Shown one piece after another: positions 32,951-46,448 of a stretch of 64,000 nucleotides of DNA. This DNA comes from Mercurialis annua (lineage: Eukaryota; Streptophyta; Magnoliopsida; Malpighiales; Euphorbiaceae): positions 16,688,001 to 16,752,000 of the forward strand of contig NC_065570.1 in assembly GCF_937616625.2 (NCBI RefSeq), written 5' to 3'. How positions within the stretch are numbered: position 1 is the first letter of the stretch; each line of letters begins with the position of its first letter. Made by a program: the position numbers and the translations under genes. The notes under the pieces were generated by a model. That model saw only the letters and a program-made list of their open reading frames with translations, searched no databases and had not been told where the DNA came from.

Positions 32951-35900
32951 AAACCAAACGTTTAACATTTTTAGCAATTTTAGCCAAATGTTTACAAACA
33001 TTACGAAACAAAGCCAAGCGTTTCACCTTTTTAGCAATTTAAGCCAAACATTTGCAAACAATATGAAACAAATCCAAACGTTTCTCCATTTTAGCGATTT
33101 AAGCCAAACGTTTAAAACATTACGAAAAGAATCAAAACTTTTTCCCTTTTTAGAAATTTAAGCCAAACCTTTACAAACGTTACGAAACAAATCCAAACGT
33201 TTCACCTTTTCAGTAATTTAAGCCAAATGTTTACAAACATTACGAAACAAATCCAGGAACACCTAATTAGCATTTTAAGTCAAACCTATACAAACGTTGC
33301 GAAACAAATCCAAGTGTTTCACCTTTTTAGTAATTTAAGCCAAACGTGTACAAACATTATGAAACAAATCGAAACGTTTCACCTTTTTAGCGATTGAAGC
33401 CAAACGTTATGAAACAAAGCCAAACGTTTACAAACGTTACGAAACAAATCCAAGCATTTCACCTTTTTAGCAATTTAAGCCAAACATTTACAAACGTTAC
33501 GAAACAAATCCAAACGTTTCCCCTTTTTAGTGATTTAAGCCATACATTTATAAATTTTTATCGATTGAAGTCAAACGTTTACAAATATTACAAAACAAAT
33601 CCAAACATTTCACCTTTTTAGCGATTTAAACCAAACGTTAACAAACGTAACGAAACAAATCCAAACCTTTCCCCATTTTAGCGATTTAAGCTAAACGTTT
33701 ACAAACGTTACGAAACAAATCCAAACGTTTCACCTTTTTAGGGATTTAAGCCAAACATTTATAAACATTACGAAACAAATCCAAAAGTTTCCCCATTTTA
33801 GCGATTTATGCCAAACATTTACAAACGTTACGAAACAAATCCAAACGTTTCACCCTTTTAACGATTTAATCCAAACGTTTGCAAACGTTAAGAAACAAAC
33901 CAAACGTTTAAAACGTTACGAAAAAAATCCAAACGTTTCACATTTTTAGCGATTTAAGCAAAACGGTTACAAACGTTACGCAAAAAAAGTAAACGTTTCA
34001 CATTTTTAGAGATTTAAGCCAAACGTTCACAAACGTCACGTAACAAATCCAAGCTTTTCACCTTTTTCGCGATTAAGCCAAATATTTTCAAAAGTTATAA
34101 AACAAATCCAAGGGTTTCACCCTTTTAGCAATATAAGCCAAACGTTTACAAACGTTATGAAACAAATCCAATAGTTTCCCCATTTTAGCAATTTTAGCCA
34201 AACGTTTACAAACGTTACGGAAAAAATCCAAGCGTTTCACCTTTTTAGCGATTTAAGCCAAATGTTTACAAACGTTTCGAAACAAATCCAAACGTATCAC
34301 CTTTTTAGCGATTTAAGCCAAACGTTTACAAACGTTACAAAACAAATCCACACGTTGAACTTTTTTATTGATTAAAGCCAAACAATTACAAACGTTACGA
34401 AACAAATCCAAACATTTCACCTTTCTACCGATTTAAGGCAAACGTTTACAAACGTTTCGCCTTTTTAGTAATTTAAGCCAAAAGTTTACAAACGTTACCA
34501 AACAAATACAAACGTTACGGAACAAAATCAAACGTTTAAAATGTTACGAAACAAATCCAAACGTTTAAAATATTTAGCGATTTAAGCCAAACCTTTACAA
34601 ATGTTACGAAACAAAACCAAGTGTTTCACCTTTTAAGCAATTTAAGCCAAACGTTTACAAACGTTACGAAACAAATCCAAGCGTTTCATCTTTTTTGTAA
34701 TTTAAAGCCAAACGTATACAAATGTTCCGAAATAAATCCAAGTGTTTCACCTTATTTGTAATTAAAGCCAAACGTTTACAAACGTTACGAAACAAATCCA
34801 AATGTTTCCCCATTTTAGCGATTTAAGCCAAACGTTTTATACATTACGAATAAAATCCAAGCATTTCACCTTTTTAGCAATTTATGCCAAACGTTTACAA
34901 ACATTACGAAACAAATCCAAACGTTTCACCTTTTTAGCAATTGAAGCCAAACGTTTACAAACGTTACGAAAAAAATCCAAATGTTTCACCTTTTTAGCGT
35001 TTTAAGCCAAACGTTTACAAATATTATGAAACAAATCCAAATGTTTCACCTTTTTGGCAATTTAAGCCAAACGTTTACAAAAGTTACAAAACAAATCCAA
35101 GAGTTTCAACTTTTAAGAAATTTAAGCCAAACATTTACAAAGGTTACAAAACAAATCCAAGTGTTTCACCTTTTTGGCAATATAAGCCAAACGTTTACAA
35201 ACGTTACGAAACGAATCCAAACGTTTTCCCTTTTTAGCGATTGAAGCCAAACGTTTACAAAGTTATGAAAAAAATCCAAACGTTTCACCATTTTAGCGTT
35301 TTAAGCCAAACGTTTACAAATATTATGAAACAAATCAAAATGTTTCACCTATTTAGCGATTTAAGCCAAACGTTTACAAACGTTACAAAAAAAATCCAAT
35401 CATTTCACCATTTTAGAAATTTAAGCCAAACATTTACAAACGTTACTAAACAAATCCAAGCGTTTCACCTTTTTAGCAATATAAGGCAAACGTTCACAAA
35501 CGTTACGAAACAAATTTAAGCGTTTCACCTTTTTAGCGATTTAAGCCAAACATTTACAAACATTACGAAACAAATCCAGACTTTTCACCTTTTTATCAAT
35601 ATAAAACAAACGTTTACAAACGTTACAAAACAAAACCATACTTTTAAAATCTTACGAAACAAATCCAAACGTTTCATATTTTTAGCAATTTAAGCCAAAC
35701 CTTTACAAACGTTTCGAAACAAAACCAAGCGTTTCACCTTTTTAGCAATTTAAGCCAAACATTTACAAACGTTGTAAAAAAATCCGAACATTTCACCTTT
35801 TTAGCAATTGAAGACAAACGTTTACAGAAGCTCCGAATTCAATCGAAGCGTTTCACATTTTTTGGAATTTAAGCCAAACGTTTACAAACGCTACAAAACA

Positions 35901-36985
35901 AATCAAAGCCTTTCCACCTTTTTAACAATTTAAGCTAAACGTTTACAAACCTTACGAAACAAATCCAAACATTTCCCGTTTTTAGCTATTTAAGTTGGAC
36001 GTTTGCAAACGTTACGAAAAAACCAAACATTTCACCTTTTTAGCAATTTAAGCCAAACGTTTACAAACGTTACTAAACAAATCCAAACGTTTTCCCTTTT
36101 TAGCGATTTAAGCCAAACGTTTAAAACATTAGGAAACAAATCCAAACGTTTCACCTTTTTTGCGATTTATGCCAAACGTTTACAAACTTCTCGAAACGAA
36201 CCCAAGCGTTTAACCTTTTAAGCAATTTAAGCCAAATGTTTACAAACGTTACGAAACAAATCCAAACGTTTCCCCATTTTAGCGATTTAAGCTAAACGTT
36301 TACAAACGTTACGAAAAAAGTCCAAACGTTTCTCCTTTTTAGCGATTTAAGCCAAACGTTTAAAAAGGTTATGAAACAAATCCAAATGTTTCACCTTTTT
36401 CGCAATTTAAGCCAAACGTTTACAATTGTTACGAAACAAACCCAAGCGTTTCACCGTTTTAGAAATTTAAGCCAAACGTTTACAAACGTTACGAAACCAA
36501 TCCAAGCGTTTCCCCTTTTTAGCAATTTAAGCCAAACGCTTACAAACGTTACGAAAAAATCTAAACGTTTCTCCTTTTTAGCAATTTAAGCCGAACGTTT
36601 ACAAAAGTTAAGAAACAAAACTAAACGTTTCACCTTTTTAGCCATTTTATCCAAACGTTTACAAACGTTACAAAAACAATTCAAACATTTCCCCATTTTA
36701 GCGACATAAGCCAATCGTTTAAAACGTTACAAAACAAATCCAAACATTTCACCTTATTAGCGATTTAAGCCAAACATTTACAAACGTTAGGAAACAAATC
36801 CAAACGTTTTACCTTTTTAGCGATTGAAGCCAAAAAGTTACAAACGTTACGAAACAAATCCAAACGTTTCACATTTTTAGCAATTCAAGCCAAACATCTA
36901 CAAACGTAACGAAACAAAACAAAGCGTTTAACCTCATTAGCAATTTAAGCCAAACGTTTACAAACGTTACGAAACAAATCCGAAC
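32951..36985 (-). repeat. Older copy of the 5.9-kb HOR
   Basis: A diverged relative of the unit repeated at 40578-60016. acctaattagcattttaag at 33261 matches 39614 (offset 6,353), and the stretch from about 34800 matches 42923 onward (offset about 8,120). The 87-codon stretch at 34981 differs from its counterpart at 43102 at about eight residues, while the younger units differ from each other by none to two. The match breaks at 36985, where another series (gttttaccttttttgtgata) is joined. Confidence 0.85.
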
Positions 36986-39309
36986 GTTTTACCTTTTTTG
37001 TGATATATGCCAAACATTTAAAACGTTACGAAACAAAATCCAAGCGTTTCACCTTTTTAGCAATTTAAGGCAGACGTTTACAAACGTTTTGAAAAAAATC
37101 CAAACGTTTCTTCTTTTTAGCGATTTAAGCCAAACGTTTACAAACGTTACGAAACAAAACCAAACGTTTACAAATATTACGGAATAAAAACAAACATATC
37201 ACATTTTTAGCAATTTAAGCCAAACGTTACGAAACAAATCCAAATGTTTCACCTTTTAGCGATTTAAGCCAAATGTTAATAAACGTTACGAAACAAAACC
37301 AAAGTTTACAAACGTTACGAAACAAATCCGAATGTTTACAAACATTACGAAACAAGTCCAAGCGTTTCACCCTTTTAGCAATATAAGCACAAAAGTTTAC
37401 CAATGTTACGAGACAAATCAAACGTTTCACTTTTTTAGCAATATAATCACAAACGTTTATAAATGTTATGAAACAAATCCAAGCATTTCACCTTTTTAGC
37501 AAATTAAACCGAACGTTTACAAACATTACAAAACAAATCCAAGAGTTTCACCTTTTCAGCAATTTAAGCCAAACGTTTAAAACGTTACGAAACAAATCCA
37601 TACGTTTCACCTTTACAGCAATTTAAGTCAAACGTTTACAAACGTTACGAAACAAATCCAAACGTTTTGTCTTTTTAGCAATTTAAGCCAAGCGTTAACA
37701 AACGTTAGGAAATAAATCCAAGCGTTTCACCTTTATAGCAATTTAAACAAAACATTTACAAATGTTACGAAGCAAATCCAAACGTTTCACCTTTTTAGCG
37801 ATTTAAACAAAACATTTACAAACGTTTCCCCTTTTTAGTGATTTAAGCCAAACGTTTACAAATGTTACGAAACAAATCCAAATGTTTCACTTTTTTAGCG
37901 ATTTAAGCCAAATGTTTAAAAACATTACGAAACAAATCCAAAAGTTTCACCTTTTTAGCAATTTAAGCCAAACATTTACAAACGTTATGAAAAAATCCAA
38001 ACGTTTCCCCATTTTAGCGATTTAAGCCAAATGTTTACAAACGTTACGAAGCAAAACCAAACGTTTAAAACATTACGAAACAAATCCAAATGTTTCACAT
38101 TTTTAGGGATTTAAGGCAAACGTTTACAAACCTTATGGAACAAAACCAAACGTTTCAAATTTTTAGCTATTTAAGCCACACATTTACAAACGTTGCGAAA
38201 CAAATCCAAGCGTTTCACCAGTTTAGCAATTTAAGCCAAATGTTTACAAAAGTTACAAAACAAATCCAAACGTTTCAAAACTTTACGAAACAAATAAAAA
38301 CGTTTCACATTTTTAGCGATTTAAGCCAAACGTTTACAAATGTTACGAAACAAAACCAAACGTTTTATCTTTTTTGTGATATATGCCAAACATTTAAAAC
38401 GTTACGAAACAAAATCCAAGCGTTTCACATTTTTAGCAAGTTAAGCCAGACGTTTACAAACGTTTCGAAAAAAATCCAAACGTTTCCTCTTTTTAGCGAT
38501 TTAAGCCAAACGTTTACAAACGTTACGAAACAAAACCAAACGTTTACAAATATTACGGAATAAAAACAAACATATCACATTTTTAGCAATTTAAGCCAAA
38601 CGTTACGAAACAAATCCAAATGTTTCACCTTTTAGCGATTTAAGCCAAATGTTAATAAAAGTTACGAAACAAAACCAAAGTTTACAAACGTTACGAAACA
38701 AATCCGAATGTTTACAAACATTACGAAACAAGTCCAAGCGTTTCACCCTTTTAGCAATATAAGCACAAACGTTTACCAATGTTACGAGACAAATCCAAAC
38801 GTTTCACTTTTTTAGCAATATAAGCACAAACATTTATAAATGTTACGAAACAAATCCAAGCATTTCACCTTTTTAGCAAATTAAATCGAACGTTTACAAA
38901 CATTACGAAACAAATCCAAGAGTTTCACCTTTTCAGCAATTTAAGCCAAATGTTTAAAACGTTACGAAACAAATCCAAACGTTTCCCCTTTACAACAATT
39001 TAAGCCAAACGTTTACAAACGTTACGAAACAAATCAAAACGTTTTGCATTTTTAGCAATTTAAGCCAAACGTGAACAAACGTTAGGAAATAAATCCAAGC
39101 GTTTCACCTTTATAGCGATTTAAACAAAACATTTACAAATGTTACGAAGCAAATCCAAATGTTTCACCTTTTTAGCGATTTAAACAAAACATTTACAAAC
39201 GTTACGAAACAAATCCAAGCGTTTCACCTTTTTAGCGATTTATGCCAAACTTTCACAAACGATACGATACAAAACCAAACGTTTAAAATGTTACGAAACA
39301 AAACCAAAC
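36986..39309 (-). repeat. 60-bp satellite, second mixed zone
   Basis: Starts with gttttaccttttttgtgata, which matches 31441 (offset 5,545), and continues as a copy of the 31.4-32.3 kb zone. From about 37846 it switches to a copy of 30890 onward. The irregular caatataagcac monomer is at 37379 and 38755 (offset 1,376). A stretch of about 40 bases present near 31335 is missing near 38276. The block is a mosaic of earlier units rather than one clean copy. Confidence 0.85.
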
Positions 39310-40577
39310 GTTTCACTTTTTTACCAGTTTAAGCCAAAAGTTTACAGACGTTACAAAACAAATTCAAACGTTTCGCCTTTTTAGCAATTTAAGCCAAAAG
39401 TTTACAAACGTTTCCAAACAAATCCAAACGTTTCTCCATTTTAGCGATTTAAACCAAACGTTTAAAACATTACGAAAAGAATCAAAACTTTTTCCCTTTT
39501 TAGAAATTTAAGCCAAACCTTTACAAACGTTATGAAAGAAATCCAAACGTTTCACCTTTTTAGTAATTTAAGCCAAATGTTTACAAACATTACGAAACAA
39601 ATCCAAGAAGTTCACCTAATTAGCATTTTAAGCCAAACCTTTACAAACGTTGCGAAACAAATCCAAGTGTTTCACCTTTTTAGTAATTTAAGCCAAACGT
39701 GTACAAACGTTATGAAACAAATCGAAACGTTTCACCTTTTTAGCGATTGAAGCCAAACGTTATGAAACAAAGCCAAACGTTTACAAACGTTACGAAACAA
39801 ATCCACCTTTTTAGCAATTTAAGCCAAACATTTACAAACGTTACGAAACAAATCCAAACGTTTCCCCTTTTTAGTGATTTAAGCCAAACGTTTATAAATT
39901 TTTATCGATTGAAGTCAAACGTTTACAAATGTTACAAAACAAATCCAAACATTTCACCTTTTTAGCGATTTAAACCAAACGTTAACAAACGTAACGAAAC
40001 AAATCCAAACCTTTCCCCATTTTAGCGATTTAAGCTAAACGTTTACAAACTTTACGAAACAAATCCAAACGTTTCACCTTTTTAGGGATTTAAGCCAGAA
40101 ATTTATAAACATTACGAAACAAATCCAAAAGTTTCCCCATTTTAGCGATTTATGCCAAACATTTACAAACATTACGAAACAAATCCAAACGTTTCACCCT
40201 TTTAACGATTTAAGCTAAACGTTTGCAAACGTTAAGAAACAAACCAAACGCTTAAAACGTTACGAAACAAATCCAAATGTTTCACATTTTTAGCGATTTA
40301 AGCCAAACAGTTATAAACGTTACGGAACAAAACTAAACGTTTCACATTTTTAGAGATTTAAGCCAAACGTTCACAAACGTCACGTAACAAATCCAAGCTT
40401 TTCACCTTTTTCGCGATTTAAGCCAAACGTTTACAAAAGTTATAAAACAAATCCAAGGGTTTCACCCTTTTAGCAATATAAGCCAAACGTTTACAAACGT
40501 TATGAAACTAATCCAATAGTTTCCCCATTTTAGCGATTTTAGCCAAACGTTTACAAACGTTACGAAACAAATCCAAA
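39310..40577 (-). repeat. Partial 5.9-kb HOR copy, 1,837-bp offset
   Basis: This stretch is repeated at 41147-42414 with a constant offset of 1,837: ccagtttaag is at 39324 and 41161, and the 72-codon stretch from 39532 has the same translation as that from 41369. It is a truncated unit placed directly before the first full one. The joint with the full unit lies at or just before 40578. Confidence 0.86.
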
Positions 40578-43500
40578 CGTCGATCCCTTTTAACGATTTA
40601 AGCCAAACGTTTGCAAACGTTAAGAAACAAACCAAACCTTTAAAACGTTACGAAACAAATCCAAACGTTTCACATTTTTAGCGATTTAAGCCAAACGGTT
40701 ACAAACGCTACGGAACAAAACCAAACGTTTCACATTTTTAGAGATTTAAGCTAAACGTTCACAAACGTTAGACAACAAATCCAAGCTTTTCACATTTTTA
40801 GCAATTTAAGCCAAACGTTTACAAAAGTTACAAAATAAATCCAAGGGTTTCACCCTTTTAGCAATTTAAGCCAAACGTTTACAAACGTTATGAAACAAAT
40901 CCAATCGCTTTCCCATTTTAGCAATTTTAGCCAAACGTTTACAAACGTTACGAAACAAATCCAAGCGTTTCACCTTTTTAGCGATTTAAGCGAATTGTTT
41001 ACAAACATTACGAAACAAATCCAAACGTATCACCTTTTTAGCGATTTAAGCCAAACCTTTACAAACGTTACAAAACAAATCCAAACGTTGAACTTTTTTA
41101 TTGATTTAAGCCAAACGATTACAAACGTTACGAAACAAATCCAAACATTTCACTTTTTTACCAGTTTAAGCCAAACGTTTACAGACGTTACAAAACAAAT
41201 TCAAACGTTTCGCCTTTTTAGCAATTTAAGCCAAAAGTTTACAAACGTTTCCAAACAAATCCAAACGTTTCTCCATTTTAGCGATTTAAGCCAAACGTTT
41301 AAAACATTACGAAAAGAATCAAAACTTTTTCCCTTTTTAGAAATTTAAGCCAAACCTTTACAAACGTTATGAAAGAAATCCAAACGTTTCACCTTTTTAG
41401 TAATTTAAGCCAAATGTTTACAAACATTACGAAACAAATCCAAGAAGTTCACCTAATTAGCATTTTAAGCCAAACCTTTACAAACGTTGCGAAACAAATC
41501 CAAGTGTTTCACCTTTTTAGTAATTTAAGCCAAACGTGTACAAACGTTATGAAACAAATCGAAACGTTTCACCTTTTTAGCGATTGAAGCCAAACGTTAT
41601 GAAACAAAGCCAAACGTTTACAAACGTTACGAAACAAATCCACCTTTTTAGCAATTTAAGCCAAACATTTACAAACGTTACGAAACAAATCCAAACGTTT
41701 CCCCTTTTTAGTGATTTAAGCCAAACGTTTATAAATTTTTATCGATTGAAGTCAAACGTTTACAAATGTTACAAAACAAATCCAAACATTTAACCTTTTT
41801 AGCGATTTAAACCAAACGTTAACAAACGTAACGAAACAAATCCAAACCTTTCCCCATTTTAGCGATTTAAGCTAAACGTTTACAAACTTTACGAAACAAA
41901 TCCAAACGTTTCACCTTTTTAGGGATTTAAGCCAGAAATTTATAAACATTACGAAACAAATCCAAAAGTTTCCCCATTTTAGCGATTTATGCCAAACATT
42001 TACAAACGTTACGAAACAAATCCAAACGTTTCACCCTTTTAACGATTTAAGCTAAACGTTTGCAAACGTTAAGAAACAAACCAAACTCTTAAAACGTTAC
42101 GAAACAAATCCAAATGTTTCACATTTTTAGCGATTTAAGCCAAACGGTTACAAACGTTACGGAACAAAACTAAATGTTTCACATTTTTAGAGATTTAAGC
42201 CAAACGTTCACAAACGTCACGTAACAAATCCAAGCTTTTCACCTTTTTCGCGATTTAAGCCAAACGTTTAAAAAAGTTATAAAACAAATCCAAGGGTTTC
42301 ACCCTTTTAGAAATATAAGCCAAACGTTTACAAACGTTATGAAACAAATCCAATAGTTTCCCCATTTTAGCGATTTTAGCCAAACGTTTACAAACGTTAC
42401 GAAACAAATCCAAGCGTTTCACCTTTTTAGCGATTTAAGCCAAATGTTTACAAACGTTTCGAAACAAATCCAAACGTATCACCTTTTTAGCGATTTAAGC
42501 CAAACGTTTACAAACGTTACAAAACAAATCCACACGTTGAACTTTTTTATTGATTAAAGCCAAACAATTATAAACGTTACGAAACAAATCCAAACATTTC
42601 ACCTTTTTACCGATTTAAGCCAAACGTTTACAAACGTTTCGCCTTTTTAGTAATTTAAGCCAAAAGTTTACAGACGTTACCAAACAAATTCAAACGTTAC
42701 GAAACAAAATCAAACGTTTAAAATGTTACGAAACAAATCCAAACATTTCAAATATTTAGCAATTTAAGCCAAACCTTTACAAATGTTACGAAACGAAACC
42801 AAGTTTTTCACCTTTTAAGCAATTTAAGCCAAACGTATACAAATGTTCCGAAATAAATCCAAGTGTTTCACCTTAATTGTAATTAAAGCCAAACGTTTAC
42901 AAACGTTATGAAACAAATCCAAATGTTTCCCCATTTTAGCGATTTAAGCCAAACGTTTTATACATTATGAATAAAATCCAAGCATTTCACCTTTTTAGCA
43001 ATTTATGCCAAACGTTTACAAACGTTACGAAACAAATCCAAACGTTTCACCTTTTTAGCGATTGAAGCCAAACGTTTACAAACATTACGAAAAAAATCCA
43101 AATGTTTCACCTTTTTAGCGTTTTAAGCCAAACGTTTACAAATATTATGAAACAAATCCAAATGTTTCACCTTTTTAGCGATTTAAGCCAAAAGTTTACA
43201 AAAGTTACAAAACAAATCCAAGAGTTTCACCTTTTAAGAAATTTAAGCCAAACATTTACAAACGTTACAAAACAAATCCAAGTGTTTCACCTTTTTGGCA
43301 ATATAAGCCAAACGTCTACAAACGTTACGAAACAAATCCAAACGTTTCCCCTTTTTAGCGATTGAAGCCAAACGTTTACAAACGCTATGAAAAAAATCCA
43401 AACGTTTCACCATTTTAGCGTTTTAAGCCAAACGTTTACAAATATTATAAAACAAATCAAAATGTTTCACCTATTTAGCGATTTAAGCCAAACGTTTACA

Positions 43501-46448
43501 AATGTTACAAAACAAATCCAAGCATTTCACCATTTTAGAAATTTAAGCCAAACGTTTACAAACGTTACGAAACAAATCCAAGCGTTTCACCTTTTTAGCA
43601 ATATAAGGCAAACGTTCACAAACGTTACGAAACAAATTTAAGCGTTTCACCTTTTTAGCGATTTAAGCCAAACATTTAGAAACATTACGAAACAAATCCA
43701 GACTTTTCACCTTTTTATTAATATAAAACAAACGTTTACAAACGTTACGAAACAAAACCATACTTTTAAAATCTTACGAAACAAATCCAAACGTTTCATA
43801 TTTTTAGCAATTTATGCCAAACCTTTACAAACGTTTCGAAACAAAACCAAGCGTTTCACCTTTTTAGCAATTTAAGCCAAACATTTACAAACGTTGTAAA
43901 ACAAATCCGAACGTTTCACCTTTTTAGCAATTTAAGCCAAACGTTTACAGAAGCTCCGAATTAAATCGAAGCGTTTTACATTTTTTGGAATTTAAGCCAA
44001 ACGTTTACAAACGCTAAAAAACAAATCAAAGCCTTTCCACCTTTTTAGCGATTTAAGCTAAACGTTTACAAACCTTACGAAACAAATCCAAACATTTCCC
44101 GTTTTTAGCTATTTAAGCTGGACGTTTGCAAACGTTACGAAAAAACCAAACATTTCACCTTTTTAGCAATTTAATCCAAACGTTTACAAACGTTACTAAA
44201 CAAATCCAAACGTTTTCCCTTTTTAGCGATTTAAGCCAAACGTTTAAAACATTAGGAAACAAATCCAAACGTTTCACCTTTTTTGCAATTTATGCCAAAC
44301 GTTTACAAACTTCTCGAAACGAACCCAAGCGTTTAACCTTTTAAGCAATTTAAGCCAAACGTTTACAAACGTTACAAATCTAAACGTTTCCCCATTTTAG
44401 CGATTTAAGCTAAACGTTTACAAACGTTACGAAAAAAATCCAAACGTTTCTCCTTTTTAGCGATTTAAGCCAAACGTTTAAAAAGGTTATGAAACAAATC
44501 CAAATGTTTCACCTTTTTAGCAATTTAAGCCAAACGTTTAAAATTGTTACGAAACAAACCCAAGCGTTTCACCGTTTTAGAAATTTAAGCCAAACGTTTA
44601 CAAACGTTACGAAACCAATCCAAGCGTTTCCCCTTTTTAGCAATTTAAGCCAAACGCTTACAAACGTTACGAAAAAATCTAAACGTTTCTCCTTTTTAGC
44701 AATTTAAGCCGAACGTTTACAAAAGTTAAGAAACAAAACTAAACGTTTCACCTTTTTAGCCATTTTATCCAAACGTTTACAAACGTTACAAAAACAATTC
44801 AAACATTTCCTTATTTTAGCGACATAAGCCAATCGTTTAAAACGTTACAAAACAAATCCAAACATTTCACCTTATTAGCGATTTAAGCCAAACATTTACA
44901 AACGTTAGGAAACAAATCCAAACATTTCACCTTTTTAGCGATTGAAGCCAAAAAGTTACAAACGTTACGAAACAAATCCAAACGTTTCACATTTTTAGCA
45001 ATTAAAGCCATACGTCTACAAACGTTACGAAACAAAACTAAGCGTTTAACCTTATTAGCAATTTAAGCCAAACGTTTACAAACGTTACAAAACAAATCCA
45101 CACGTTTCCAACTTTTTAGAAATTTAAGACAAACGTTTACAAACTTACGAAACATATCCAAACGTTTCACCTTTTAGCGATTTAAGCCAAAGGTTAATAA
45201 ATGCTACGAAACAAATCCAAACGTTTCACTTTTTTAGCAATTTAAGCCAAACGTTTATAAACATTACGAAACAAATTCAAGTGTTTCTCCTTGTTAGCAA
45301 TTTAAACCAAATGTATACAAACGTTACAAAAAAATCAAAGCATTTCACCTTTTTAGCAATATAAGCCAAACGTTTACAAAGGTTACGAAACAAATCCAAA
45401 TGTTTGACCTTTTTTAGCGATTTAAGCCAAACGTTAACAAACGATAGGAAACAAATCCAAACGTTTCACCTTTTTAGCGAATTAAGCCAAAGGTTTACAA
45501 ACGCTACAAAACAAATCCAAGCCTTTCACCTTTTTAGCAATTTAAGCTAAACGTTTACAAACGTTTCGAAACAAATCCAAGCATTTCCCCTTTTTAGCAA
45601 TATAAGCCAAACGTTTACAAACATTACGAAAAAAATCCAAGCGTTTCACCCTTTTAGCAATTTAAGCCAAACGTTATAAACTTTACGAAACAAATCCAAA
45701 TATTTCACCTTTTTAGCGATTTAAGCCAAATGTTTACAAACGTATGAAACAAATCCAAACGTTTCACCTTTTTAGCGATTTAAGCCAAACGTTTACAAAG
45801 GTAACGAAACGAATCCAAATTTCTCAACTTTTTTGCAATTTAAGCCAAACGTTTACAAATGTTACGAAACAAAGCCAAACATTTCACCTTTTTAGCAATT
45901 TAAGCCAATTGTATACAAACGTTACGAAACATATCCAAAAGTTAACCCATTTTAGAGATTTAGGCCAAACATTTAGAAACGTTAAGAAACAAATCCAAAC
46001 ATTTCACCTTTTTAGCGATTTATGCTAAACGTTTACAAACGTTTCGAAACAAATCGAGCATTTCACCTTTTTAGCAATTGAAGCCAAACATTTACAAACG
46101 TTACGAAACAAATCCAAACGTTTCCCCTTTTTTGTGATTTAAGCCAAACGTTTATAAATTTTTAGTGATTGAAGTCAAACGTTTACAAACGTTACAAAAC
46201 AAATCCAAACATTTCACCTTTTTAGCGATTTAAACCAAACGTTTACAAACGTTACGAAACAAATCCAAACGTTTCCCCATTTTAGCGATTAAGCTAAGCG
46301 TTTACAAACGTTACGAAACAAATCCAAACGTTTTGCCTTTTTAGCGATTTAAGCCAAACATTTATAAACATTACGAAACAAATCCAAAAGCTTCCCCATT
46401 TTAGCGATTTAAGCCAAACATTTACAAACGTTACGAAACAAATCCAAA
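40578..46448 (-). repeat. 5,871-bp higher-order repeat, unit 1
   Basis: About 98 monomers in orientation B. The marker cgtcgatcccttttaacg opens the unit at 40578 and recurs at 46449 and 52320, giving exactly 5,871 bp between successive markers. The unit contains several irregular monomers that serve as landmarks: cacctaattagcattttaag at 41452, a fused gtttcgcctttttagtaatt monomer near 42636 and a truncated acaaatctaaacg monomer near 44377. Unit 1 carries the variants caaactctt near 42073 and gtttaaaaaagttataaaac near 42267. Confidence 0.93.
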
